DNA of 64,000 nucleotides from Mastigias papua (taxonomy: Eukaryota; Cnidaria; Scyphozoa; Rhizostomeae; Mastigiidae). Below the pieces are notes generated by a model. That model ran no database searches. It saw nothing but the letters and a program-made list of their open reading frames with translations, and was not told the DNA's origin. Below are positions 24,671-37,621 of the stretch, one piece after another. Both the position numbers and the translations under genes were made by a program. The stretch spans positions 13,008,211 through 13,072,210 of the forward strand of contig OZ025283.1 of NCBI GenBank assembly GCA_964019165.1. Reading direction: 5' to 3'. How positions within the stretch are numbered: the stretch's first letter is position 1; each line of letters begins with the position of its first letter.

Positions 24671-27376
24671 CTTGATACAATGGGTTGGTGTGGTTTCTTG
24701 ATGTTGTTGTTGTGTTTAAAAGGTCTTCTAGTATGATCAAGCGAAAAAGTTTATGAACGGATTCCAACCTAATAAGTTAAAACATACACTTCTGCTTTCT
24801 TTCATTCTTGGGGCATGAGCATATTTATTCCTTCTTGACTTTAGCATTCACTTCTCATCTTTGAATATCAAAATGTTGGCAAAAGCTTAGTATGTACTAT
24901 ACTGCAAGCACTCTCACCTACGGGGAAAATTAGACAGTCGCATTGGAACAGGTTTGACACTCATGTTCGAACACATTTCATAGGACAACTGATGCCTGCC
25001 TGATTTTCCATAAAAGAAAAGAGCACTGCTCATCATCGTATGAGAATTTTCATAAGTACTCACCTACTCGCATTCCTAAACCGTTTACTGTGTGCAGCCT
25101 CTCAAATACATGCAAAAAATCACTCTTGAAAGAAGAACCATTTAGAGAACATTTGAGTCTAAAATTATCAAGCAAAACATCGAGACTCGACAAAAATCAT
25201 TTGGCTCTTATAAAAAACAGTGAGAGTGCACATGCTTCGAAAATCGGTGCCTTGGTATGAAGAACGTGCATTTCATGTCCTGGGTCAATTAATTGTCGAG
25301 CAGTTTAAATTATTAATGTGTTACGGTGCATTGTGATATATAGAAGGATTAAGAATGATGGAATAACAGCAAAAAAGTATTCAAGCCAAACGTGTATTAC
25401 CCGATTGTGATTTCCGTATTTAATTACAGTCATTAAAATCAGAGATCGATGTAATGCAAGACAGTGCTTCGGAGCATAAGCCAGATTAGGCTGGTCATAA
25501 AATGTTGTTTGAGTGAATGCGGTTGAACTTTTTTGCTTAGATTTGAAAAGGTACAAGAGGAATATCAAGACGCATATTTGATGATGGATTAGTCCAAGGT
25601 GGGCACAACACCAGCATAAAAATACAATTCACTTCGGCATTGTGTTGTGTTTGTCCCAAGAAAATACTGTACATCAAATTAAGCTCAGCAAGCAGGGACA
25701 GCTCACGAATATCAGAATATCTCCTGACGATCAAACTCAATGCGCACTGGCTGGTAAAAGAACCAAGACTTAACTTAAGCCTTCAATACGAGCATTTGCT
25801 CTTGTTCTCTGGAAGGAATCATATTCAAGAATCAGCTTCTCCACTAAAGGAATCATATTGAGGTGACTAATCTTTGGTTTGTCAAAACGCAGTACAAATT
25901 TGCACTTTACAATAACGGTAGTTGTTAGTCTTCCAAGTTCACTGCTTGCTGTGTTTGTTGCAATCACTCATGAGCACTAGAAATGCTTATTCATCGGGGT
26001 TTTGCAAAGCTGATAACGGCTTGTAATGTCCATTTAAGCTATAAAACGTTATAGAGATACAAGGTAAACAAAAGTGAAAATACTTTAGGCAAAAAAGCAA
26101 GCCTTGATTCAGCTGCCTGTGGTAGTTCCATTCACTGCTATTTCACAAGATGGCATATTGATTTGGGCAGTAATTTATGTAACAAACTAATTAAAACTGT
26201 TTCATTGAACTTAAAAACAGCTGATATCAGGTGGAAGATATCGTCAGCGTTTCTGCCTAGCCTTTACTAACTTCGGGTTTCGGTTTGGTCATACAACATT
26301 GCATCTTGCATGCTTGCTCATTTTGTAGGCTTCAGGTCTTCGGAGGATGATTTTGGTAAATTCATTGATATTGAGTCAGGGCAAAAATCGAACAAATAAA
26401 TAAGCTATTTCAAGCAAGGACGCAACCCAATAATGAGTGAAACTAAACAATCAGTCCATTAAAAATTTATTGGTATTGACAATATAAATTCTGTAAGTGA
26501 ATGGGACATCTAACACAAGCCATTCGATATCCCTTGTAGGAATTTCTTAACTGACTGGTGTTTATTTTGAATGTTAGACCTGTATATTGTTTTCTGGTCA
26601 CAAAGAGACCACTCCAAGCTTCGAAGCCGCCATTGCGGTAGGTGCACTAATATGTAGCCGCTTTAAAGGAAGAATACCACAAGTAAATATTTGCATTTAT
26701 TTAACCAATTTTGAGTAAATGTAGCTGAATACTTTTCCATTCAACGTTGTATGCCTGTATCTGTGATGCAGCTAGTCAACACAACAAAGTTGGATTGCGA
26801 TGCATGTTACCTTTCCGCATTAGAACCCTGTCCTTTCCAACAGTGGGGTTTGGGGATATCACACAAGCGTGAAGCTCGTATTCTCGACGAAAAGGCGTCA
26901 ATTGCTTGATGAGAGGGCATATCGTATCCTGAAAAAAATGGCCCAAGGTGATGGAGACAAAACTACGAGTTTTCCGCTAGTGCAGAAGTAATAATCAAAG
27001 AGCGACATAAATGAGAATCTTTAGAACTCCCCAACCAACATAAGAGCAGATAAGTAAAACTGCCCGAATAAGCAACATCTTTATTCTCGGGGATGCTGCA
27101 CTCCCCCTTCCAGTTGCCCCTCAGCTAGTTTTGCCCCTGGTCACAATGCAATGCAATATAGTGAAATCGATTACGAGATGACTGATGCATTTGAATTCAT
27201 AGATCATAATTCTTGTCATTCTATATGTCATTCCATTCATTCTTACAGGAATTTTTATGATTTCATTCAAGTCATTTTTCATTCTTTATACATACTGGCC
27301 ACTTAGATCACAAGATTTGTTTTCCATGAGGTCATGTTAAAAAACCTATCTAGCAATTTACAAAATAAATAATGCT

Positions 27377-27632
<256 letters not shown>

Positions 27633-27891
27633 AACTATATTTACTATATTTACTATAAATATTATTACGTGAACATATAACAAACTAGCCCATTTGCTGC
27701 TTGCTATGGTCTTCTTGCTTTCAAGTTTAATGATGATTGTAACAGATCTTTTTACCAAAATCACAATAAACGGTTTCAAAATGTTCCCAGAAAAAGGGCC
27801 TTTGTATCATTTTGAGGAAAAGTGTCTAGACCACCAAGACTGCCATAGTAGTGTAAAATGTAAAAATAAAAGGACGAGATGATGGAAATCG

Positions 27892-27943
<52 letters not shown>
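27892..27943. repeat. GAT trinucleotide microsatellite
   Basis: About 17 perfect GAT copies in an otherwise unremarkable intergenic stretch. Confidence 0.95.
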
Positions 27944-29943
27944 CGTTGTGGGCTAAACTGTACTTTAGATGTTAAACTAAGATGATGTGATCTTCTGTGA
28001 TGGCTGCGAGTGGTTTGCCATGTCATTGTAAAATCAGAACCATGTCCAGAGAGAAGTCATCTTTGGTATACTGTATTACTCTATATACAGGACTCGGCTG
28101 GGTGACATACGTCCTTGCCATTGGCTCTACGTCATACCATCGATGTTCGCATTATAACTCACTTTTCCTCTCTTGACTCTCTTTAACTCAATGTATGAGG
28201 AGCTATAAATACTCTATACTACCTAATGTTGTGTCAGCAGTTTTGCTTCTAACCAACGAATGATTACGATGCAGATTTCAGTCCAAAAGAAGCATTGCGT
28301 AATCCTGGTTCTTTCTAGAATTCCCTAAACAGTAGATAAGTATGCTGTGTAATGCTCGGTCATGATGACAAGGCTATATTATTCACGGTGCAATGGCAAC
28401 GATACGTAATCTTTGAGAAAAATTATTTATTAATATATGCGTCCTAACCTAATCTCGTAAAAACTTAACCTTAAAACTAGCAATAATACTGGCTCTACCC
28501 CATGGAGCCTCGACGAAACAACTAATACAATAAACGCCAAATGGCACTCCTTAGTGTTTCCCAAGCACTGAGAGTCCAAGTGCGATAAACAACGCTTAAT
28601 GCAAAATACGAAAGTAGACACGAGTGCTTTCACAAGCCACTCTGTCTTCGGCCTAGTTAACAAGGTGTTAGTTTTATATAAAACCTACCCAAACATTTTA
28701 ACAAAAACCTATCAACTAAAATAGCAGTATTAAAGTAGTATGCATCGCGACAATGAATTAGTTAGCTGCATGTCACATGGGCTACAGAAAAATATGGGAA
28801 AAGGATGAAATGTAATACGTTTACATTAAACCGTTGGAAGGATAGTTAGATCGAATCACAAGATAGTATAAATGAGCATAGTACATATTTGCCAAGTGCC
28901 ACGCATTGCGCGTAGGGCACACGCATTTTAGTATGTTCTCACATCCTCCCCATGCTATGTACAATTACCACGCATTCATGGTTGAAAGCTCCATAAAAGA
29001 ATTTGATGGTATTTTTTTTGCTATTAACCATCATGTTGAAAAGAGGACATTCATATTTCTGTGGTGGGAGAATCGGGAGATTGCCGTTGTTTCATTCCAG
29101 CTGACAATGTAGCGTTGGATACGGTACAAGGACAACAGCAGCTTCAACATCAAAGTTCTCGCGAATCTCGTTGAAGCATTGGTCTGGAAACTCCGTAATT
29201 TCAAAGAATGCCTATGATTACACATGGATTCCACATAGCCATGAGACCTGTCTGCACGTTCACGCCTCATTGGATACGCTTTTTCCTAAACAAAAGGATT
29301 ATCCTCCTTTTTGGAAGACCATCCTAAAATGAGGGATGGAAAGTCCCTGTGTTTGACTAGTTTGTGAGAAAATTATGACAAGCACAAGGCGTAAGTTACG
29401 TCCAGTTTAGTGCGATCGCCCCCCTTGCCCACTGGCTACGCTACTGCTAGGATTCTGCCAGTTTCGAAAGAGGCGTGTAGGGAGGGATCTGTGCCCTTCG
29501 GATCTACCGCAGAAATCTCACACTTAACTTTCCTTAAACCTTGCTAACTATGATAATATCAAAGATTATGTGCAGTATGCAGCTCGACTGCAAAGTGTAG
29601 ACGTTTTATCTCCCAGCGTCCTCGATTCAAACGAGGCTTAATATTAGAAAAGAGATCCATGTGGATAGTTTCCATGGTATTCAAGATGGCAGATAGTACA
29701 GTTGAACGAACAGCAAGGGGCTTTCAAAACCAAAAACCGCAGCTCAGAGAATCTAGCAGATCTTTATAAGCGTTCAGTAGCTTAAGAATCCTTGTTATTT
29801 GACAGCTTGTTGTCTGGCTAGGCTGTGTTTCCACGTGAACTACCGTTTTCTTTCATTGTTCTTCGTATTCAGATCCAAGTGAAGTAGCTCGAGGAACAAG
29901 AAGTCCATTCCACGGAAAAGGGGCTAGAAAGGTATGCGTAGAA

Positions 29944-31230
29944 ATGTCCGAACCTGAAAGACCAGATCCACCAATTGTTGGGAAAGTAACTCACAATTCA
30001 GTCGAGTTGTATTGGGGTGTTGACTTGAAGGTTCAGGAACACGTCGGTCTACCACCGATAAGAAAGGATGAGCGACTCCATTTTGTTGTCCAGGAAGAAG
30101 AAGTTGGCTCAAACCAGAGAGGATTTGGAACGGTTTACAGTGGGTTTTCCTCAAGGCACGTGTTTGAAGGTCTTGAGCCGAAAACTACGTATCGGTTTCG
30201 TTTAAGATCTGCCAATGAACATGGTACTAGCCCTTGGAGTGCTAGTGTTGAGGTGTCGACTGTGAAAAAGCCAGCATCAAGTGAAGATCTTCATAAAGCT
30301 ACCAACAGAAATGATGTCGAAGCTGTAGAAAAAGTTCTAGGAGGTGAGTTCTGAGTTGAAACAACTAACAAATTGATGCTCTTCGTTTGATTAAAGTACT
30401 TTTAATTTCAGCATAAGACTTTGTCTGGTCTATAAAAGCATAAAAACTTCAATGTACATTTGACAAAAGCTATAACAAAATATATTTCAATATTCTGTTC
30501 ACTCTTTGTAAATTTTGCAGGCAAGGTAAAAATTTTCCTCAAGGAAGACAAAAACTGTCTATCGCTCTTGCAGTCAGTGGCACATAACTTTGCATTGGAG
30601 TAATGTTTCCATTGCTAATGATGTGAAGTTCACGCAAATAGTTTAGTTCGACTTTGCTGCATGGTGCATGGAAGATCAGTATTGATTACCATGAATGATA
30701 ATTGTGATTGATGATTGCAATGAAGTGATCATGATCAGTGGCATGAAATATAGGCACAGTTATAAGGACAACCTAGTTATAAAAGCATCAGGGACAAAGT
30801 ATCTTTTATCTACTTCATTATGATAAACTACCATGGAGATCTGCCCTTGCATCATATGGTTTATGAGTCAGATTCTCAAACACTATTAATTCATTCATTG
30901 TTTAATTTTGTGTCAAGCTCAGTGCACCTGGTACAATCCACTAAGTTTAACCTCTTAACAAGCCATTTTGGAGCTTATTTGCTTGAAGAGGATTAAGAAA
31001 ACAACAACTTCCAGTTAACAAGGAGTAACCTTTTCATCTTTGGTTTTGTCCAAAAGCTAACCACATTCATTAATTTTGCAAACTTCTGCCTCTTTTCTTT
31101 CTTATTATAGCATATTTAAATCTATGAAGGTAATGTTTACAAGAGGATTTTAATATTTAATTGGCATAAATGATTAGGTAACTTAAAGTGTTGATTATGA
31201 TTAGAGTCATTCACAAATAATATTTGCAAC

Positions 31231-31313
<83 letters not shown>

Positions 31314-34300
31314 CCTCCATTGCTGTCATCATCATCAGTCATATTTACCACCAAACATATCCACTATCATCATAAGACCATTGCCTTAATGGAAACCAGA
31401 ACAAAATTGAGGGCTGAGTCCTAGGTTTACTAATTTGTTGCTTTGTCTTTTAATATAAATAAACTCTTATATTATTATCTTCCTGTTCATTAGCATTTTA
31501 CTTATTTGTAAATAAATTACTGATGTCATGTACTTTTGATTAACTAAGTCTATTATTAAATACTTAAAGATGCCAAATAAACCATGCAAATTTTCTACAG
31601 CAGTTTCCTCTTTCATTTCATTCGCTTAAAAGTTGAAGTCAGTCCCAAACAATAAGAGTTCCTCTGTATTTGCAAAGGATGATACCACTTCTAAATTCCT
31701 GAAGTCCTTCTGGAATTTCTAGCAGAGACATTAATCTACCCTTTAATATCAATCAAAACTTGTAGTTCATTCCTAATGATCTAACATTCAAGAAAATGAT
31801 GCTAAGCTTGCCATCACTTTTTATAAAAAACGAAGTAGGCTGTTAGAAATATGGTTGTTATAATGGCTATTGTCTGCTTTTCAGAGCTAAGCAAGGAGCT
31901 CATAAATGCTCCTGACAAATTTGGCTATTCCTCTCTAATGATTGCCAGTGAGTACCTTGCTTGAGTACATCATTATAGAACCAATGTTTATGTTACCCAA
32001 TCTACATCATGCTTTATGAAACCGAACGGTTGTAAATTACTACATGTTTTGTCATACAATAGCATTATTTTAAGCTTGTAATCTAACTCTTTCCAGTATT
32101 GTACACGCGAAATCTACGCTATGAAGGAACTTGGGCAAGAACAGCAGCGACATCTTCAGAGTCTTTTATTGGGCACCTTTTGCACATTTTAATCTTTTCT
32201 TGTTCCATTTTATTGCTGAACGAAAAAGCTGAGATATGTTAGAGCAATCCTGTTCTTTGTGCAATATTCAAATTTGAGAAGTATTCTTAGTTACAGAGCT
32301 AGAGTATATACTGGAAGTGCTTGGCCCTACTTTAAGCCTCTACTATGGAACTACGTCTCCTAAATCCCTGCAGTTTATTCAGTATGATTCCAAAAATTTT
32401 GAGACTCCCAGTTTAGCTTCTCAATATGGCATGAATAGTTTCGTTTCTGGTTCCTATGTCCGAAGAGGGCTTGATGAAGTCAAATCTAACGAACGTTTAC
32501 AACATTTACGGCAGGACAAAGCTTTATTGAGTTGTTCATTTGTTTGAATACATCTAAAGGGTATTTTACTTCAAATGCTTGCAAGGAGTGACTCTCGACA
32601 GAAGTAAGGACAAAAACACTAGCCCTCTTCGGACTAGTTTTATATCATCGATAACTGTCACTGTATGAAATATCAACATAAAAGAGCAGGTAATATTTGT
32701 CCTCCTGATTGGTTACAGTTAATGCTGTTTGTTTGTATTCAGTGCAAAAAGGGCATAACGAAATCGCGGAGATACTTCTCAAGCATCACGCTGACGTCGA
32801 TTACCAAAGCAGTGGTGGAAAGAGCGCCCTCATGATGGCTGCATATACAGGTAGTCAAGAATTACGTTTATACCAAGCAGGAATGCTCGGCCAGGAGGCT
32901 TTTTAGCAATTAAACTAGCTGAAAATTGGAAGCAGAGTACCCATGGTCGAAAAAATGAATTATTATGCATTTCAACTTTTCCCTAGGTGTGTTTCCAATC
33001 TTGCACATTTTATGTGAACTTAGTGATCAGTTCTGCAATCAGGAGACAGTGTAGATCAGCGCGAATCCAAAGCTTCATGGACTATTAAAACTTGGCGACA
33101 CATGAGTGTACTATATACTACCTTGTCAGTTTACTCTATTGGAATTTATATTATATACTTTTGCTGGCTGAAGAATTATCAAAACTCGCATCAGCAAAAA
33201 TGCTATGTTTCCAGTGTATCATTAGCAAGAGCTGCTAGCAAGTTTAAGCTTGACTAATCCTATTATGAAACATGTGTGGAGAGAATGAGATATATTGAAA
33301 GTAATTCTTGACTTGAGATAAGAAGTGGTTAAACGGGCACCTGCAATTTGGGCACGAATGGAGAGCTGGCTGAGGAAGCATAGTTATGCAACAGAAATAT
33401 TGTCTGGTGTAATGTTAACCTAATGTAGTTGATTCCGAAGAAGGCATTTTTCTGCACAGCATATGCTAGCCTTGACTCTAGATCCATATTCAATTGTTTC
33501 TGTGCTACAAAATTCAGTCTTGATTCAAAAATGGATAGTGATCGTCCCCGTGATTAAACTTGCAGTAACCGAATTTCATTGATGACTTTGCTTTAAATAT
33601 TTCCTAGGCAATCTGAAAGGCGCAGAATTGCTTTACAAATATAAAGCGAATCTTGAGGCAAGAGATAAAACTGGGTCGACAGCACTACACTGGGCAGCAG
33701 ATGGTAAAAGTTTTGAAGTGGTTCGTTGGCTTGTGAACAAAAGAGTGGAGGTAATGTCACTTTTTAGAGTTGCAATCAGATTATGGGAGTTCAAATCAGC
33801 TTAAAATTGATTTGCATATAGACGAGTAACTATGTGAGTACGTAAGGACAAGTAAGTAAGCTTCACATATATAATTCATTTACAATTAGCATTTCTATAC
33901 AATTAAATAAACCAACCGGTCTCAAACCTCGAGACAAGACTGATTATTGGATGTCTAAACTAATTTCGCAGTTAACCCAAAGCAGCACATTTTAATCAAA
34001 TCAGAGCTAATATTTTATCGATGGAGTTCCAATAGTTTAAAAGTTTAAGAACGTTTTACATATTTCAACTGTTCCACTAGTTACAATTGCTTGCACTTTG
34101 TTGATGTGCCTCAGAACTTCTTTCTTCTCAAATCCGAGGTCAGTCATGCAATTGAGGAGGCACGACGGTACAAACCCAAGTGCTCCCGCTATTATATATA
34201 TATGGCATTTCAAAGCGATAATCAGGACAAAGGATTTGCACGTTTCTAAGTAACGGTGCATAATTGTTAATTTTTTCTTGTATCATATTGGAGATGTTAA

Positions 34301-37300
34301 CGTCAGATGGTCAATTAAACTATTTTCTTCAGTTTTTCCAACATTATTAACTCAGGATTATTAGGAGGAACCGTTGAATATGTTTTATTGGCAAATTCCA
34401 CCAGTATTCATTATGATCTATCTTTTTTATATATTCAGGTTCTCTTGAGTGATGGTATTGGTGTTCAGGGTGGTTCTTTATAATTACCGCTCTCAGTACA
34501 TATTTTGCCAAAGCATCATGTCGCATTGGCAAATAATACCTTTCTGAAATGTGTGGGCAGCCATGAATCACGTGTATTACATCCTCTACACTTGCATGGC
34601 TTAACCTACAATGTTTGTCAGTGGTTGGTTCTAGGCCTTGATCAACGTGCCGTTTATGTTGCAAATACCATGTAGGTATTTCTTGGTCCATGATTGCATT
34701 GAGGTAGCCAGCAAAGTGAGATGATATGTCTGTTCGTTGATTGACTGAGGCTTGTGTGGACGTCAATGTTTGCATCACTCTCTGGAGAAGTCCATGCATA
34801 ATCTTACGTGTATATCTTTCATCGTGCTCAATCGCCTTTGTTGCATTAAACTTTCAACTCAATACTTTAGGTTTCTCTTTTGTTTCGATCTCTATGTTAG
34901 CAGTCCTCAGAATATCTTGGGATTCTTTTACTCGATTCTTCCTCACACTCGTTAAGATACATTACAATGTGGTTTCGCTCAGAGTTAAGTTCAGATGTTA
35001 GTACATTGACATGAACCTACCTTCCGGAAGTGTTTTGACATTCTATAAACCTCTACCTCCTTTACTTCTGCTGATTTACAGCTTGTCATTGTAAATAAAT
35101 AAGTTAGTAAGTTGTAAGTAGGTACCTGGAAGTTACCATCTATCGGGCCTCGATTCTCTTGGTTGTCTAATTTCTATTCATCGATAGTCAACCAGCATAT
35201 TCTTATCCATCTATCTAACTGACATACTTAACTGTTGGAGTTGCTCAATGCTCTGGCATACCTGTGTGCCATCCAGGTCACTTTGCGATTGGTCGGAAGC
35301 TTCGAAACGGTTTATTCGCTGCTTTGAAGACATATTGGAATTGGATTTGAACAGGGTGCATCCTGATTCTGAGGAGGAGACGACGGCCATGTTGCTATTA
35401 CTGTCCTTCATTGGCTTGTTCTATGTTACATTGGCAATGAAGATAGGCTCTAAGGTGGCTTGTTACCTGTCAACATGATCTGATATGAGTTTGGCTTCAA
35501 TAAGGTACTTTATCTACTTTGACGGAAAGACAGAAAGAATGATAGATGGAGAGACAGAGAGAATGAGAGACAAACAGACCGACTGAAAGATAGAAAGACA
35601 GAAGGACAAAAAGATATAATTGATTTAAAAAGGATTGGAGACGAAGGATTTGATAAAAACCGAGTGGGCTTGTCTTCTCATTAGCATTTATCGGCACAAT
35701 TTCATTATGGAAATTGCGAGACACTTAAATAGCTAATCAAACGTTTTGAGTGCATGCACTCCTCTTGCATAAAGAAACTCTCACAATTTCTTGTGTATTT
35801 ATCTGCTAGTTATGATCAACATCTAGGTAGCGTATATCTCACTGGCTTTGGAGTGAGAAAGCTTCGAAAGGTGGCTACTTCGAAACCAGAACGGTTGGAT
35901 TGTCAAATCATTATCATATACAATCAACCGCTTTGGTAGATTGGAAATATTTAAATAGTTCTAACAAAAGTATCGAAGAACACATGAGACTATCTGGTGT
36001 CTGCATAATTTGCCCATAACAGGGACGTATACACCCATGACAAGATATATTGTTTACTTCCTTGGTTCGAGATACACCAGATTAAAGTCGTATGGACTGT
36101 AGACTGATAAGTACAAAACACACTTGGAAATCAATGCCCTTAAAGAAGTCTTGATTTTTTTCGAATTCGCAAAGACATAGTAAAACACATTCGTGAATGT
36201 CTTGGGGGGCACAATGGTGAACCAAATTTATGCTACCATGACTTCGATTTAAAGTCACTTTGTTTACTAGAAAAGTTTGAATTCAAGTGGAATTTGTTAT
36301 GAGTTAACTTTAAATAGGATTAGGAAAAAGGAATATCATGGTAGATGATTACTCTCGGGTGGCAGAGCTGCTGTGAGGTAAATCGTTGACGATTTAAATA
36401 TACTCATATAGTCAAGGTAAATTGGACAGGAAAGATCAGCTAATGTTTTAAAGCCGTGAATGTTTTCATTGCCCTTATATGAAACGAGCGCCTTTAGTTT
36501 TGTTGATTGGGAAGAATTGAATGAGTGAATGAAGAAATGAGTAGATGTTTCTTAATTAAAAAATTTTGTCGGACTGCTAAGAAGCTAAATAATGGAATTT
36601 TGAAAGTTTGGATGACTGAATAAATGAGTTAATGAATCAGTCAATTAATGAATAACTAAATAAATGAAGAAATTAATGAATGATCTGATAGAAGTGTCAC
36701 CCTTCATTGGACCAGTGAAACGCAATATACCCCATTGTCTTAGCATGGCATAGGCGAACTTTCAACTTTACAGCATGTGCCTCTTGTGTGGAGTTTCTTA
36801 CTTTTGTTCGAAAGTCAAAAACAGGGTTACGTAGTTGTTTTTGCATTGGGATCACATGGGAAACAGAATATACGATTGAGGGCCTAGCTAAAAAGACTAA
36901 GCTCAATTATCCATAATACTGTTTGGCTTTCTATACATGCGAAGAAACAACCTCTAAATAGAAACAGCTTTAGCGTATGAATGAGATAAATTTGCAGAAT
37001 ATTCATGCTTTATGATTTCCATTTAATCGTTCACGAGCCAGCCAGAGTCAGCCAAAGGGCCGTCAGTGGCCCGAGGACAGTATACCACCCAGGTCTAGTG
37101 AAAAACATGCCTATACGTAACATATTGTGATATCAGTTCTCTGTTCCCTAGCTGATATTCTTTGGGGTCAATAGGGCCTGAGACGATGTAAGGTAAGATC
37201 TACTTAAAGAAGTTATTTCTTCTTCCAGCTCGATAACAAGGACTATACGTCGGGGTGGACGCCGCTAATGCGACTGGCAGCAACGAGTGGAGATGATAAC

Positions 37301-37621
37301 ATCGGACGAATACTTATTCATCACGGAGCTGATGTTAATTCTGCCGATCATGATGGAAAATCGGTACTGATGATGGCGGCTTTGAACGGCCATATTGGCC
37401 TAGTCAGGCTGCTTATAAGCAAAGGGGCCAACATCAACAAGAAATCAGAGCATGGAAAAACGGCACTAGATTTTGCGAAGTCTTTTGACCACCGACAGGT
37501 CACCCTGTTCTTGGAAGAAGAAATGAAGAAAATTAAATTGAAAGAGAAAGAGAAAAGGCTCGCACAGTCGATGAAAGACCAACGTAGTGCTCTCGATATA
37601 ACAGGAATTGAAACTGCTTAA
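29944..37621 (+). CDS. FANK1: Fibronectin type III and ankyrin repeat protein FANK1 (five exons)
   Basis: In mammals FANK1 is testis-enriched, acts in spermatogenesis and interacts with JAB1/AP-1. Exons: 29944-30343, 31885-31947, 32743-32850, 33608-33750, 37229-37621. Phases agree and give 368 residues (human 345). A single fibronectin III domain fills residues 8-107 (PPIVGKVTHNSVELYW to YRFRLRSANEHGTSPW). About six ankyrin repeats follow, with family-typical KFGYSSLM, TALHWAADG, SGWTPLMR and ADVNSADHDGKS. The end is a Lys/Glu-rich tail after SFDHRQVTLFLEEE, as in human VFDRQSVVSLLEE. The start is the first ATG in this frame, and its neighbourhood aligns with the human N-terminus. The frame stays open upstream to an AG at 29,872, so a 5' exon with an earlier ATG is possible. 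Intron 1 contains an ATC repeat and intron 4 an antisense retroelement. Confidence 0.95.
31231..31313. repeat. ATC trinucleotide microsatellite in FANK1 intron 1
   Basis: About 27 copies of ATC. The plus-strand frame reading poly-Ser is an artefact of the repeat. Confidence 0.96.
34037..34799 (-). mobile_element. Decayed non-LTR retrotransposon 3' fragment, antisense in FANK1 intron 4
   Basis: On the minus strand, 34799-34347 encodes a fragment with a zinc-knuckle-like segment (CRLSHASVEDVIHVIHGCP) and then YYLPMRHDALAKYV, a pattern known from the C-terminal part of R2-like non-LTR reverse transcriptases. Further on, 34261-34037 encodes GALGFVPSCLLNCM and the terminal GTVEICKTFLNF typical of the same proteins. 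Frameshifts and stops separate the two blocks, so the copy is dead. A minus-strand ORF at 35411-35211 may be another piece of the element, but I could not confirm this. Confidence 0.75.
35515..35615. repeat. Purine-rich GACAGA/GAAAGA repeat in FANK1 intron 4
   Basis: Imperfect purine-rich tandem motifs of the form GACAGAAAGA and GAGAGA. This is a simple sequence tract with no coding content. Confidence 0.7.

Noticed and set aside
34741..35001. Plus-strand ORFs of 86 and 67 codons in FANK1 intron 4
   Set aside because: They partly overlap the antisense retroelement remnant and show no motif or splice support.
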